From: a virus
DNA length: 24,215 nt
Strand: one strand, 5' to 3'
Virus record (IMG/VR): IMGVR_UViG_3300027833_000215
Span: 1-24,215 of that record
Positions 1 through 8,242 of the stretch are shown here, in pieces. Within the stretch, counting starts at the first letter, position 1. Every line of letters starts with the position of its first letter. Both the position numbers and the translations under genes were made by a program. Under the pieces are notes generated by a model. It was not told where the DNA came from. It searched no databases and worked only from the letters and a program-made list of their open reading frames with translations.

Positions 1-283
1 CGCCGTCCCAATGTAATTCTTTAACTACGTGAGATGCATTCTTTAATGATACTACTGCAGATTCTGGATGATCTAATTCACCAAAAGCGTTTCCGTTATT
101 AACGAATTCATCAACATACTTCTTAGCTTCTCTCATTAAGAGCTCTTTCTCGTATATCCTGCCGTTTTGATTCTTAGCTCCAGCCCTTTGCATTACTCCT
201 TCAACTTCGAATACTCCGGGTCTTTCCTTGGATTCTCGAAGGATGGATTTAAATGGTGTAACATTTATTAATACATTTGACAT
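1..283 (-). CDS. 21: Prohead (capsid maturation) protease, gp21 family, 3'-partial
   Basis: The reading frame opens with ATG at 283-281 and runs off the left edge, giving the first 94 residues. It carries the N-terminal signature of the T4 gp21 prohead serine protease family: G29-V-M-Q-R-A-G-A-K-N-Q-N-G-R-I-Y44, then G68-E-L-D-H-P73, then S84-H-V-V and L-H-W-D-G. By alignment from memory, H72 matches the catalytic His85 of T4 gp21 (GELNHP in T4); the catalytic Ser lies beyond the window. The enzyme cuts scaffold, core and capsid proteins inside the prohead after (I/L)-x-E. A site of that kind, L15-R-E17|S18, lies at its own N-terminus and could be used for self-processing. The ATG follows the stop of the 773-residue gene by two bases, so the two are probably translationally coupled. 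The order portal, core proteins, protease matches T4-like phages. Confidence 0.88.
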   Translation of the reverse strand, partial: MSNVLINVTPFKSILRESKERPGVFEVEGVMQRAGAKNQNGRIYEKELLMREAKKYVDEFVNNGNAFGELDHPESAVVSLKNASHVVKELHWDG

Positions 284-285
284 AT

Positions 286-2607
286 CTATCTCTTTTTAGT
301 ATATTTATACTTTTTTCCTTCTGCAGCTATCTTATCTGTAGTTTTGACTTTATCTGTTCCATACCTACCACTGTCTGCTTCTTCTGCTCTAAAGTAAGTT
401 ATAGTAGCTAAACCATTCATTCCACCAATGTTACTTCTGTAGATATCTCCAGTATTTACGTTACGAATGTTTTTGACTACCCATCCCGCATCTTTATCTG
501 GTCCATATTGTCCTTCTGGTGTTGAGAAGTATTTTGCAACTTTTTCTAACTCTTCTCCTTTTTCTCTTTGAACTGATACTTCAAGGAATTCATACCCGTC
601 AGGGTATCTTTTGTATGCAATACCTGCTAATTTTGGGTTAGCTTTAATTTTCTTTTGAGCTTCTGGTGGAACCATTCCCTGTCCTTTAAATAACCCTGTT
701 TGAAATCCTGCAGTTTTTAATCTCTTCATTAAATCAGGTCCAAACTTAATAAGCTCTTTATTTAATGCCTCATTAATAGGAGTAAAAACTGTTTCCTTCT
801 CATCCAATTCTTCTTCTGCTATACCGTCTGTTTCTAACATTTTTACTTTAGGCATTTCTAACCCTCTAGTAAACCCTTTTTCTGTTACAGGTATTAAGTC
901 TTTCTTAAATGCTGATTCTATAGCTGGTGCTAACATAGCACCTACTGCTAATCCTTCCACGTTCTTTATGTCTTTAAAGCTATCGTATACTTTCTGTATT
1001 TTTTCTTTAGTCTTTGCGTAAAATGACTCAACTTCTGTTACTACATTTTCTAAACTGTTAACAGCTGTTTGCATTCCTTCGAAATCATCGTAAGAAGTAG
1101 CTACTCTAGATAAGTTACCTGTTGCTGCTTCTGAGATCATTTCTTCTTGAAGTACCTTAGTTATAATAGCTTTGAAAGCTTCTTTTAATTCTTGATGCTC
1201 CTCTATAACATCTTCTGCTAAGCTATCTGTTGCTACGAATCCATAGTCTTCTCTTTCTGATGCTTTCTCTATTGCAGTGTGGCGTGGAAGTTCTTTATAT
1301 ACTATATTACCCTTTCCATCAATAACATTGTAGGCTCTATGTGAAGGTTTATAATCTTCTTCTAAGTTCTCAACCATAAATTGAGTCTCTAAGTAATTAA
1401 GTACGTCTTTTTTAGCAAATTCTACCATTCCTGGCTCTGTCATTGGACCCATCTTCCATTCTTCCCAAGCTTTAATTAGGAAATTGACACCTTTATCAAA
1501 TAGGGGTCCCATACTTTCTACATATCCACCTGTTTCGTAATCATTTTCTGTTACGACTTTACCGCCTTTCGTTTTTCTACGTCTACCTTCATTTATTTCT
1601 TGAACAGGTTGCATATCCTTAGTAAATACCTCATCTTCTCGTCCTTCTGCATTTTTAACTATAGCAACTCCAGATGGATCCATAGCAATTATTGTTGCTT
1701 CTTCCGGTCCATCGGCTTTAGTACCTCTCATAGTTACAGAGATTTTATCTCCTTCTTTAAAGCTATTCTCTTCTTCCTTATTAGGAGTTAAATGGTCAAA
1801 GTTTCCACTTGACATTCTAGGGTCATGAAACATTCCTACTTCTTTTACTCCTTTAATAGCTTTATCTTTAGCAGCTAAATAATCGTCTGAGTCGATGTCT
1901 CCATCTCCGTCATGATCCTTACCTTTCTTTTCGTCTACATAATCATTATTAACTGATATGTATTGTTCGAATTCATCTACGATTGCTGCATCATCAGGAG
2001 CATTTAATATGTCTTCCATATGAGTGCTGATAAAGCCTTTAAGTTCTTCTCTGCTTGCTCCTTTTTCTCTTACTAATAGAGCCATTACTTGTTTAAGTAT
2101 CTCACCTCTATCTTCATAAGGATCTAATCTAGCATCTACTTCTTCTCTAAGTTGTGCTTTTTTCAATCCGTTAAAAGTATCTACATGGTTACCTTTCTTA
2201 ACCGGTATCATCTGATCATGTTTATCTACTTTTTTAGAATCTCCTGATAAGAGGTGTAGGTAGTGGTTAGGATCTTTTTTAAGATTCTTTTCAGCTTTTT
2301 TCTTAGCTTTTCCATAATCTTCTTCTGAGACTGTCTCATTTGACATTAGTCCCATTGCTTCTAGTTCGTAATCCACTCCTCTCTCTATAGTCTCGATAGA
2401 GTATCCAGGTTCTGGTTTATCGTATTGTGGTACTTCCTTTTTAACTTCGTATATGATACCTTTGTTTTTAAGTATAGACACTGTATCATCATATCCATTA
2501 AATGGAGATAAAAATTGAGATAATTCTCTTTTTGCGTCTTTAACAAATTGAGATTTAGAGAAGTTCCCTTCTGCGATTGCGTTATATTTTTCTTGTATTG
2601 TTCTCAT
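286..2607 (-). CDS. Large modular prohead/core-like protein with multiple putative prohead-protease sites
   Basis: This 773-residue protein lies between the portal region and the prohead protease, the slot of the T4 prohead core proteins. I recognise no single family across it. Its start (MRTIQEKYNAIAEG) resembles the T4 capsid-targeting sequence, with a site at I11-A-E13|G14. Further (I/L)-x-E|(A/G) sites occur at I338-N-E340|G341, I491-S-E493|A494 and I611-N-E613|A614. Residues 231-242 form an EF-hand-like calcium loop (D at 231, 233, 235, 237, 239 and 242). The segment before residue 493 (about 474-490) is a predicted amphipathic helix. The C-terminus is basic (KKYKYTKKR). The protein is rich in Glu and Lys, with no signal peptide or membrane segment. 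I infer a structural or core polyprotein cut by the protease encoded just downstream. It overlaps the preceding 88-residue gene by 26 bases. Confidence 0.7.
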   Translation of the reverse strand: MRTIQEKYNAIAEGNFSKSQFVKDAKRELSQFLSPFNGYDDTVSILKNKGIIYEVKKEVPQYDKPEPGYSIETIERGVDYELEAMGLMSNETVSEEDYGKAKKKAEKNLKKDPNHYLHLLSGDSKKVDKHDQMIPVKKGNHVDTFNGLKKAQLREEVDARLDPYEDRGEILKQVMALLVREKGASREELKGFISTHMEDILNAPDDAAIVDEFEQYISVNNDYVDEKKGKDHDGDGDIDSDDYLAAKDKAIKGVKEVGMFHDPRMSSGNFDHLTPNKEEENSFKEGDKISVTMRGTKADGPEEATIIAMDPSGVAIVKNAEGREDEVFTKDMQPVQEINEGRRRKTKGGKVVTENDYETGGYVESMGPLFDKGVNFLIKAWEEWKMGPMTEPGMVEFAKKDVLNYLETQFMVENLEEDYKPSHRAYNVIDGKGNIVYKELPRHTAIEKASEREDYGFVATDSLAEDVIEEHQELKEAFKAIITKVLQEEMISEAATGNLSRVATSYDDFEGMQTAVNSLENVVTEVESFYAKTKEKIQKVYDSFKDIKNVEGLAVGAMLAPAIESAFKKDLIPVTEKGFTRGLEMPKVKMLETDGIAEEELDEKETVFTPINEALNKELIKFGPDLMKRLKTAGFQTGLFKGQGMVPPEAQKKIKANPKLAGIAYKRYPDGYEFLEVSVQREKGEELEKVAKYFSTPEGQYGPDKDAGWVVKNIRNVNTGDIYRSNIGGMNGLATITYFRAEEADSGRYGTDKVKTTDKIAAEGKKYKYTKKR
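302..309 (-). promoter_or_regulatory. Candidate T4-type late promoter (TATAAATA)
   Basis: Read on the minus strand this is TATAAATA, an exact match to the T4 late -10 element, 18 bases before the ATG of the prohead protease. It lies in the last codons of the preceding gene (Lys-Tyr-Lys-Tyr), so the match may be coding coincidence in AT-rich DNA. I found no other exact minus-strand copy upstream of a gene here. Confidence 0.25.
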
Positions 2608-2848
2608 CTAGATAGTCAAACATTTTAGTGTTATGTGGTCTTTTTTTTGTCTTAGCTACTTTGTATCCTAATTTTTCTGCATACTTAGTTGCACTGTTCT
2701 TTTTTCCGTTCTTATAAAAAGCATTAGGAGTCGCATACTGCGCTCCTTTTCCTGGAGTAAATGATGCACCGCCAGCGTTGGTAGAGCTCTGTTCATTTAC
2801 TTCTTGCATTACTTCTCTAATTAGTTCTCTTAATTGGCTTATTTTCAT
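2582..2848 (-). CDS. Small basic phage protein with tag-like N-terminus, possible prohead core protein
   Basis: This 88-residue protein begins MKISQLRELIREVMQEV, a predicted amphipathic helix shared in style with other proteins in the window; I10-R-E12|V13 is only a weak fit to a protease site. The rest is basic: G-A-S-F-T-P-G-K-G around 27-35, Q-Y-A-T-P at 37-41, then K-rich segments and a conserved-looking T74-K-M-F-D-Y-L80. I recall similar FTPG..YATP..F and TKMFDYL motifs in marine phage proteins of unknown function. Its position between portal and prohead protease and its size resemble T4 gp67 (about 80 residues, prohead core), but I see no sequence similarity to it. The start overlaps the end of the 284-residue gene by four bases (ATGA) and its end overlaps the 773-residue gene, so coupled translation is likely. 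Confidence 0.7.
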   Translation of the reverse strand: MKISQLRELIREVMQEVNEQSSTNAGGASFTPGKGAQYATPNAFYKNGKKNSATKYAEKLGYKVAKTKKRPHNTKMFDYLDENNTRKI

Positions 2849-3699
2849 ATTCCCTTAAGTTCCTGGACTAGTTCGTAATATTGCATTATATTAACTAGAT
2901 GGTCATCAGTTACTCTTTTTGTTTTTGCTACTGGCTTTATTACTTTCGTAATTTCCTGTAACTTTATAGCAACAATCTCATCTTCGACAGTCCCTTTTAA
3001 TTCATTCAGAATAGCTCTTAACTTTTTTAGTTCTTCATTAACTACATTTCGTAATCTAGCAGAAGAATCGACTGAAGTAATAAATTCTTTAAGTATATTT
3101 TTCTGCTCTGGAAGAAGTGATCCGTATTTATTGTTGAATTTTTCTAATAATATCTTAAACGTAAGTAGTTTTAAATCTTTATCGTACTTAGAGTACTCTT
3201 CTATTAACGTATCTCTTACTTGCTTTTTATCCTGACCTACCTTAGTTAGGTGTTCCAGAATAGTGGTCTTATTATCTACTAGAAAGTTAGGATCAATAAC
3301 ATCTGATACTTTATGTGCTTCCATTAAACAGTATAACGCTGCTAAGGGTTTATAGTCTTTAACGCCTATTGAGAAAAATTCAGCTATATTATAGTTATCT
3401 TTTATCTCTTTAATGAGGTTATACTTCTGTTTCTTTAGTACATCTTTATCTATACTCCGTGCTACTTCTATAATAGTCGATACAATCGATTCTGCTTTTG
3501 ACTGTGATATGGACTTATTCTTCAGAATAAATTCATACAATTTAAATTCACGAACTAGAGCTGTCTTACCGGTAAAGTTCCTCTTAAGGATATTAACTGC
3601 TGCAGAGTCTCTCTTACCGAGAGTATCTGATGCAATTTGCTTTACTAACAATTCAAATATTAGTCCTGTATTTTTATACTTACTATGTTTAATGCGCAT
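2845..3699 (-). CDS. Conserved phage protein downstream of portal, function unknown
   Basis: This is a 284-residue, Lys-rich, almost wholly helical-looking protein with no Cys-rich site, signal peptide or membrane segment. It starts MRIKHSKYKNTGLIFELLVKQ; I recall the KYKNTGLIFELL pattern from other marine myovirus proteins next to the portal, but I know no function. The middle (about residues 85-240) is a run of charged amphipathic helices, which could pack as a helical bundle or coiled coil. The C-terminal part (about 265-280) ends in a helix reading NIMQYYELVQELKG. It does not carry the tag seen on other proteins here. Lying directly after the portal and before the prohead protease, it may take part in head assembly, for example as a core or portal-associated chaperone; that is inference from position only. 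Confidence 0.72.
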   Translation of the reverse strand: MRIKHSKYKNTGLIFELLVKQIASDTLGKRDSAAVNILKRNFTGKTALVREFKLYEFILKNKSISQSKAESIVSTIIEVARSIDKDVLKKQKYNLIKEIKDNYNIAEFFSIGVKDYKPLAALYCLMEAHKVSDVIDPNFLVDNKTTILEHLTKVGQDKKQVRDTLIEEYSKYDKDLKLLTFKILLEKFNNKYGSLLPEQKNILKEFITSVDSSARLRNVVNEELKKLRAILNELKGTVEDEIVAIKLQEITKVIKPVAKTKRVTDDHLVNIMQYYELVQELKGI

Positions 3700-3715
3700 T
3701 GTTTAGTTGTTTTGT

Positions 3716-3730
3716 TGTACACACAGTACA
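3716..3730 (-). other. Small inverted repeat between portal and 284-residue gene
   Basis: The arms TGTAC and GTACA flank a five-base loop (minus strand TGTAC-TGTGT-GTACA). It sits in the leader of the 284-residue gene, downstream of the candidate promoter motif at 3737-3747. There is no T-run, so it does not look like an intrinsic terminator; it could be an operator or a leader hairpin. The stem is short and may be chance. Confidence 0.25.
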
Positions 3731-3736
3731 CCTTAC

Positions 3737-3747
3737 CTTTATAAATA
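3737..3747 (-). promoter_or_regulatory. Candidate promoter motif TATTTATAAAG
   Basis: The minus-strand reading is TATTTATAAAG, 37 bases before the ATG of the 284-residue gene, in one of the few real gaps of the window. Nearly the same string precedes the portal gene (5686-5696) and the zeta-like kinase gene (17210-17220). Recurrence ahead of genes in AT-rich DNA suggests, but does not prove, a phage promoter element. Confidence 0.35.
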
Positions 3748-3751
3748 GTGA

Positions 3752-5674
3752 TTAATTATCTAAATCCTTAATTTGAGATTCATCAAGTAATTTATCATCT
3801 TCTTTTTCCTTACTTTCAAAGATTATTTGCTTTTTATCAGAAAATAAATCTTTGTTTTGGTAGTATAGTGATTTAGCAAGTGTGTTAAGAACTTTAGGTT
3901 TATTCTCCTGCTCATTAACGTTGTCATTGTCTGAGTCGAATCCTCCTTTCATACCGTGTACTCCTAGTGGATCTCTTCCTCCTAAGCCGTCATTAGTACC
4001 GTAATGTGATGCATTAGTTCTCGGTCTTCCTCCTTCTGGTCCAATTTCTCCTATGCCAGGCGTCTCGTCTTCGTAGCCAGGAGGTACTTTTCCAAATGGC
4101 ATACCTTTCTGATCTCCTTGTCTTCTTCCATAAAGTGTTGCTAAGTCGTGTGGAGTACCGTAGGACTTTCCTGATTTAGCTGGATCGTTTCCTTCGTTCT
4201 CTATCTGTGTAATTCTAAACAATCTCTTTTTATCTTCAGCAACTAGGTCTCTCATTTCCATATACTGATCTTCAGATAATTTAAAGATCTTATCATAGAT
4301 GTAGTCTGTAGAGAATAACTTAGTGTCCATCATTTGTCCTGCTAAGTCTACTTTTTCTTTAAGTAGTGCTACTTTTTCTTGTTCAAATATAATAGAAGGA
4401 TTAGTAAGATTTATTTCAAAGTTGGTAAGAGACTCACCTTTAAATCCTTGAGTATATAAATGTACTAATGCTATCTTAGTTAGTTCAGATTCTAAGATTC
4501 TTTGAAGTCTCTCTACTGTTCTTGCAAACCTAATATCTTCTGCTGCTAAAGTAGCTTTTCCGTTTAAGTCTCCTTCGTATCCAAAGTATGCTTTTGGTAT
4601 TTTTAATGCTGCAAACATTTTATCTCTAAGGTACTCTATATCGTTGGTACCATCGTATTCTAATCCTTTAGTAGTCTCTATTTTTGTTGATGTATCTCCT
4701 CCTCTTACCGGAAGGTAAAAGTCTTCCATCATGTTCATCATATTAAAACGTAAATTGTAATCTCCTGTAGCAGGATCAACGTACGGTGTCTTTTTCATTG
4801 TGTTGATAGTCTTTTGCATAAACTGTTCAACTTCATTAGGAGGAATCTGTCCTACGTTAACATAGAACGTTCTCTTTTCAGGTGCTCTCATAATACGGTG
4901 TATCAACATCGCATCTTCCATTAGAGTTAATTGCTTATATATCTTTCTTGCTGGCTCAACAAAAGATCTTCCGTACGGTAGGTAGTTAGTATCGGATATT
5001 AATCTAAAATGTGCTATTTCGTAATTATCAAATTCAACTACCTTTTTATTACTCTTAGGCAAATAGTTTGGATCTTGAGATGAAGCTAATCCATCTGGGT
5101 CTAATTGAAATGTTACTCTACCTGGATTTTCTGGGTCAAGTCCTTCTTGTCTTGACATATGGTAAACAGTATATGGAAGTACATTATATACTCCAAACTC
5201 TTCAGCGATCTCTAATTTTAGGAAGAAATCACCATATTTACACATATTCCTAGTCCATGACCATAAATTAAATTCTATATTTAATACGTCGTAGAATAGG
5301 TTGTAAAGTACTTTTTGAATATTTTCATCTGAGGACTTAATGGAAAGTACTTCTCCCATATCGTTTTTCAATGTACATTCATCTGCTAATATATCTAATG
5401 TAGATGCAATTAGTGGGTCAGTATCCATTGCTTCGTAGTCAGAATATAACTGTATACGTAGTGTCTGATAATTCAGATTTGGGTTAAATATATTCTTGTT
5501 ATTATATATATAGAGTCTTGAGAATCTATCTACTAAAGAATTAGTTTGATACTTACCTGTTGTTTGTATCTGGTTTACGTCGGCAATCTTGAGTTGGTCC
5601 CCTCCGATGTTTCTTATTACTACATCGGAAGAAAAAAGTCTACCTAGTCTTTTAAATAGTGAAGTATCTGCCAT
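3752..5674 (-). CDS. 20: Portal vertex protein, T4 gp20 family
   Basis: This 640-residue protein forms the dodecameric ring at the capsid vertex through which DNA is packed and to which the tail attaches. I recognise the T4-like portal by the N-terminal Y-S-D-Y-E-A-M-D-T-D-P-L-I-A-S-T-L-D region (about 78-95), the W-N-M-C-K-Y-G-D-F-F-L-K-type core region (about 140-153), the R-I-M-R-A-P-E-K-R-T-F-Y segment (about 260-271), and the D-K-M-F-A-A-L-K-I-P-K-A-Y-F-G-Y segment (about 350-365). It is longer than T4 gp20 (524 residues). The excess is a C-terminal, Gly/Pro/Asp-rich, probably disordered tail from about residue 500, ending in a charged helix. It follows the terminase gene by 26 bases, so packaging motor and portal are adjacent. 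The ATG at 5674 is the first in-frame Met and has no clear Shine-Dalgarno sequence. Confidence 0.92.
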   Translation of the reverse strand: MADTSLFKRLGRLFSSDVVIRNIGGDQLKIADVNQIQTTGKYQTNSLVDRFSRLYIYNNKNIFNPNLNYQTLRIQLYSDYEAMDTDPLIASTLDILADECTLKNDMGEVLSIKSSDENIQKVLYNLFYDVLNIEFNLWSWTRNMCKYGDFFLKLEIAEEFGVYNVLPYTVYHMSRQEGLDPENPGRVTFQLDPDGLASSQDPNYLPKSNKKVVEFDNYEIAHFRLISDTNYLPYGRSFVEPARKIYKQLTLMEDAMLIHRIMRAPEKRTFYVNVGQIPPNEVEQFMQKTINTMKKTPYVDPATGDYNLRFNMMNMMEDFYLPVRGGDTSTKIETTKGLEYDGTNDIEYLRDKMFAALKIPKAYFGYEGDLNGKATLAAEDIRFARTVERLQRILESELTKIALVHLYTQGFKGESLTNFEINLTNPSIIFEQEKVALLKEKVDLAGQMMDTKLFSTDYIYDKIFKLSEDQYMEMRDLVAEDKKRLFRITQIENEGNDPAKSGKSYGTPHDLATLYGRRQGDQKGMPFGKVPPGYEDETPGIGEIGPEGGRPRTNASHYGTNDGLGGRDPLGVHGMKGGFDSDNDNVNEQENKPKVLNTLAKSLYYQNKDLFSDKKQIIFESKEKEDDKLLDESQIKDLDN

Positions 5675-5685
5675 TTATACAGTTT

Positions 5686-5696
5686 GTTTATAAATA
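5686..5696 (-). promoter_or_regulatory. Candidate promoter motif TATTTATAAAC
   Basis: The minus-strand reading is TATTTATAAAC in the 26-base gap between terminase and portal, ending 11 bases before the portal ATG. It matches the element at 17210-17220 exactly. The short distance to the ATG would give a nearly leaderless transcript if it is a -10-like element, so a role in ribosome binding (AT-rich leader, as in Bacteroidetes) is an alternative. Confidence 0.33.
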
Positions 5697-5700
5697 TCTA

Positions 5701-7275
5701 TTAACTAATTAACCAAGAGATATCTTCTTGGCCGTGTTGTGTTTTAACAATATACGGATTATTTCCTTGGGAAGCAACTGTTGATATAACAGCTTGGTTT
5801 TTAGCATTAAGGTTAGTAAATGATGATAATTGTGCTCTAGCTAGGTCTAATCCCTGTTGTCTTAGCTTTAATGCAGTGTCCCTAACATATAGAGCTGTTG
5901 CTAGTGCTATAAGTAAGTCATCGTTGTATCCTGTCTGTGCCTGTGGTTTTCCGTTCTTCCATACGAATACTCTCATCTCTCCTAAAGTACGTTTAGACTG
6001 TATTGTTACAGCTTTTTCCCGTACGTACTCCATTGCTTTAGCTATAACCAATGGCCTTGTTCTAACCGACATTGTGAAGCCTGGTACAAGTTGATCTCTT
6101 TCGTACTTAGTCATATATGATTCTACTGTATCCATCTGGCTCTTAGCACTGTAGTATAGATTACGGTATTCTCTTTCTAAAATCTGTTCTATTGTAGCCC
6201 AGCCTATATTTGCGTTCTCTACTACTAATAGAGCGTCATTATACTCAGCTGAGATTGCTACTAGTACGTTTCCGTAATCCTTAGGGGATAATTTTCCTTT
6301 ATATTCTCCTACTTGTACACAGGTTTCTATGTCAAATACATGAAATGCAGAGTAATCTTTAGAGTCTCCTCTAGCGACATCTGCTACGACCATATACGAT
6401 TTAGAGTAGTCAGGTTGTTCCCAAATCCATAAATTCCCGTCTATACCTCTTTTCTCTACAGGTTCTTTTAAGTATGTTTGTTCGTAAAAACTTAAATCTT
6501 CTGGTTCAAATACTGTATCACCGGATGCTAAGAAATCACAATCACATTCCTGTCCTGCCATTCTAGGTCCTAGGTCCCTGTCTTGTTGTACTCTCCATTC
6601 TTCGTTTCTTTCTGGATGGACTGTCCAAGGTAGTCTTATAGGTAAAAATGAATTATCGCCAGCTTCAGCTTTATCCCATGTCTGATGAAACCAGTTACCA
6701 ATTCCGTTAGGAGTTGATAGTGCCATACATTGTCCACCGGTAGCTAGTGTTTGCTGTGCTGCAGTAAATGTTTCTGCAATATTATCTATAAACGCTGCTT
6801 CATCTATTAATAGCAACGATACTGCTTCAGATCTTGCAGCATCTGCATTAGATGATTTAGCTGTTATTTTTGAACCGTTTTTAAGTCTAAGTGATAATTT
6901 ATTCTTTTCTACCGCTGGAAGTTTTAACCATTTAGGTAACTCATCGTACATAAACATTGTCTTTGTAACAAGGTTTCTTGCAGTTGCTTGTGTAGTTGCT
7001 AAAGCTAGTACGTTTTTATCTTTCTGGAATAACATCAACCATAAGCTGTAAGCTGCTGCTAAAGTTGAAATACCTAACTGTCTAGATTTTAAAGTAATGA
7101 TGTACTGTTGGTCTCTAAATAAGTGTAGTACTTCTGATTGGAAGGGGTATAAATTGAAAAGTATCCTACCTCTAGTAGGGTGTTGAATATGACAGTACTT
7201 CTTCATGAAGTACGCCGGATCTTTAGCGCACTTGATATATTCCTGTGCGATTATTTTTTTTATGTCTTGTGCCAT
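5701..7275 (-). CDS. 17: Terminase large subunit, T4 gp17 family (ATPase and nuclease)
   Basis: This 524-residue packaging motor translocates and cuts concatemeric phage DNA. The N-terminal ATPase has a Walker A-like loop S64-R-Q-L-G-I-S-T71, a hydrophobic Walker B with L155-L-I-D-E-A (Asp158-Glu159) and a coupling motif S187-T-P-N-G191. The C-terminal RNase H-like nuclease shows D299 in V-V-A-D-V-A-R-G-D, E353 in L-V-V-E-N, and the D452-D453 pair in G-Y-N-D-D-L-L-I-A. This is the full motif set of the T4-like TerL, in a protein somewhat shorter than T4 gp17 (610 residues). No small terminase is recognisable upstream; the neighbour there is a PD-(D/E)XK-like protein. The gene is 12 bases after that neighbour and 26 bases before the portal gene. 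Confidence 0.95.
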   Translation of the reverse strand: MAQDIKKIIAQEYIKCAKDPAYFMKKYCHIQHPTRGRILFNLYPFQSEVLHLFRDQQYIITLKSRQLGISTLAAAYSLWLMLFQKDKNVLALATTQATARNLVTKTMFMYDELPKWLKLPAVEKNKLSLRLKNGSKITAKSSNADAARSEAVSLLLIDEAAFIDNIAETFTAAQQTLATGGQCMALSTPNGIGNWFHQTWDKAEAGDNSFLPIRLPWTVHPERNEEWRVQQDRDLGPRMAGQECDCDFLASGDTVFEPEDLSFYEQTYLKEPVEKRGIDGNLWIWEQPDYSKSYMVVADVARGDSKDYSAFHVFDIETCVQVGEYKGKLSPKDYGNVLVAISAEYNDALLVVENANIGWATIEQILEREYRNLYYSAKSQMDTVESYMTKYERDQLVPGFTMSVRTRPLVIAKAMEYVREKAVTIQSKRTLGEMRVFVWKNGKPQAQTGYNDDLLIALATALYVRDTALKLRQQGLDLARAQLSSFTNLNAKNQAVISTVASQGNNPYIVKTQHGQEDISWLIS

Positions 7276-7287
7276 AACTTATTTAAT

Positions 7288-8232
7288 TTACCCAAATAGG
7301 GCCATATAGTCAACCTTTACCTCTCCTGCAGATATACTTACATGGTCTAGTAGGTTTACATCTAATGCTTCTTCAGTTACGTGAAAAAAGTGAATGTCTC
7401 CATTTTTTAAAGTAGATGCTATATAGTTACCGAACCCTGGTTTTACTTTAAATTTTTCTTTTGCTATCCTTCCTAACGTCTTAGAAGCAGCTTCTTCAGG
7501 TGATTTAGGATTCTGTAACACCCTGTCAACCATATCAATTTTCTCTTTTAAAGATCTAATAAAATCAAATTGTGATGCAGCAGCTAAAAAGCCTGGTGCG
7601 TTTTTAACTTTAAAATAAAATTCAAAAGCTCTAATTAACTCATCTTTAGTGAAGCTTGTAGGTCTAACTACTTTAGCTTCTGACTCCATATTTAAAACTG
7701 AGCTGAGAGCTTGTATTCCGAATACTACTGTTAGTAGTACTAAGTTTGTTTTTTGACTACCGAATTTACCTAATGTTATTTTTCCGTTATGTGACTTATA
7801 GGCTTTTACTTCCGCCTTTACAGACCCTATTGTTAGGTCTGGTTCAGAACCGCCTCTGTTATCAGAACAGTTAATAGGATTCTTCTGATACTGGTATAGC
7901 CAGTATAGTGCTAATTCCCCTGGACCGACTGTCTGGTCGCCAGCATTCATAGGAAACATCTTCTGGTAAGTAGCTAAATCATCAGAATGTACTTTCATAT
8001 CTCCTGAACCTTGAGGCTGTGAGTATTTACCTTTAGCTTGAGGTATAACAGGAAAGCCGTTATCCATTAGGTAGCTATCATACTGTGGTGCAACTTCTGT
8101 TAATACTCCAGGTACTGATAGTTCTGATATTAGTCTATCTAATATGGCTTTATCTTTAGGATCTTTCATATTAGGAGTACCTGATTCGGTTCTCCAAGCC
8201 CATTCTGTATATAGTTTATCTATAGCGCTCAT
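7288..8232 (-). CDS. PD-(D/E)XK nuclease-like protein upstream of terminase
   Basis: This 314-residue protein has two visible parts. Residues 7-40 (L-Y-T-E-W-A-W-R-T-E-S-G-T-P-N, ending in a D-R-L-I-S-E-L helix) match a short module I recall at the N-terminus of many unrelated marine phage proteins. The second part carries a plausible PD-(D/E)XK nuclease core: E106 in helix G-E-L-A-L-Y-W-L-Y, then P131-D132, then E141-V-K143, followed by a hydrophobic strand L-V-L-L-T-V-V. The spacing of D132 and the E-x-K motif fits this fold. The gene lies directly before the large terminase, where a small terminase would be expected, so a role in packaging or end-cutting is possible; degradation of host DNA is another. 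No (I/L)xE tag is seen at the N-terminus. Fold assignment is by motif only. Confidence 0.6.
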   Translation of the reverse strand: MSAIDKLYTEWAWRTESGTPNMKDPKDKAILDRLISELSVPGVLTEVAPQYDSYLMDNGFPVIPQAKGKYSQPQGSGDMKVHSDDLATYQKMFPMNAGDQTVGPGELALYWLYQYQKNPINCSDNRGGSEPDLTIGSVKAEVKAYKSHNGKITLGKFGSQKTNLVLLTVVFGIQALSSVLNMESEAKVVRPTSFTKDELIRAFEFYFKVKNAPGFLAAASQFDFIRSLKEKIDMVDRVLQNPKSPEEAASKTLGRIAKEKFKVKPGFGNYIASTLKNGDIHFFHVTEEALDVNLLDHVSISAGEVKVDYMALFG

Positions 8233-8242
8233 ATAATTTATA

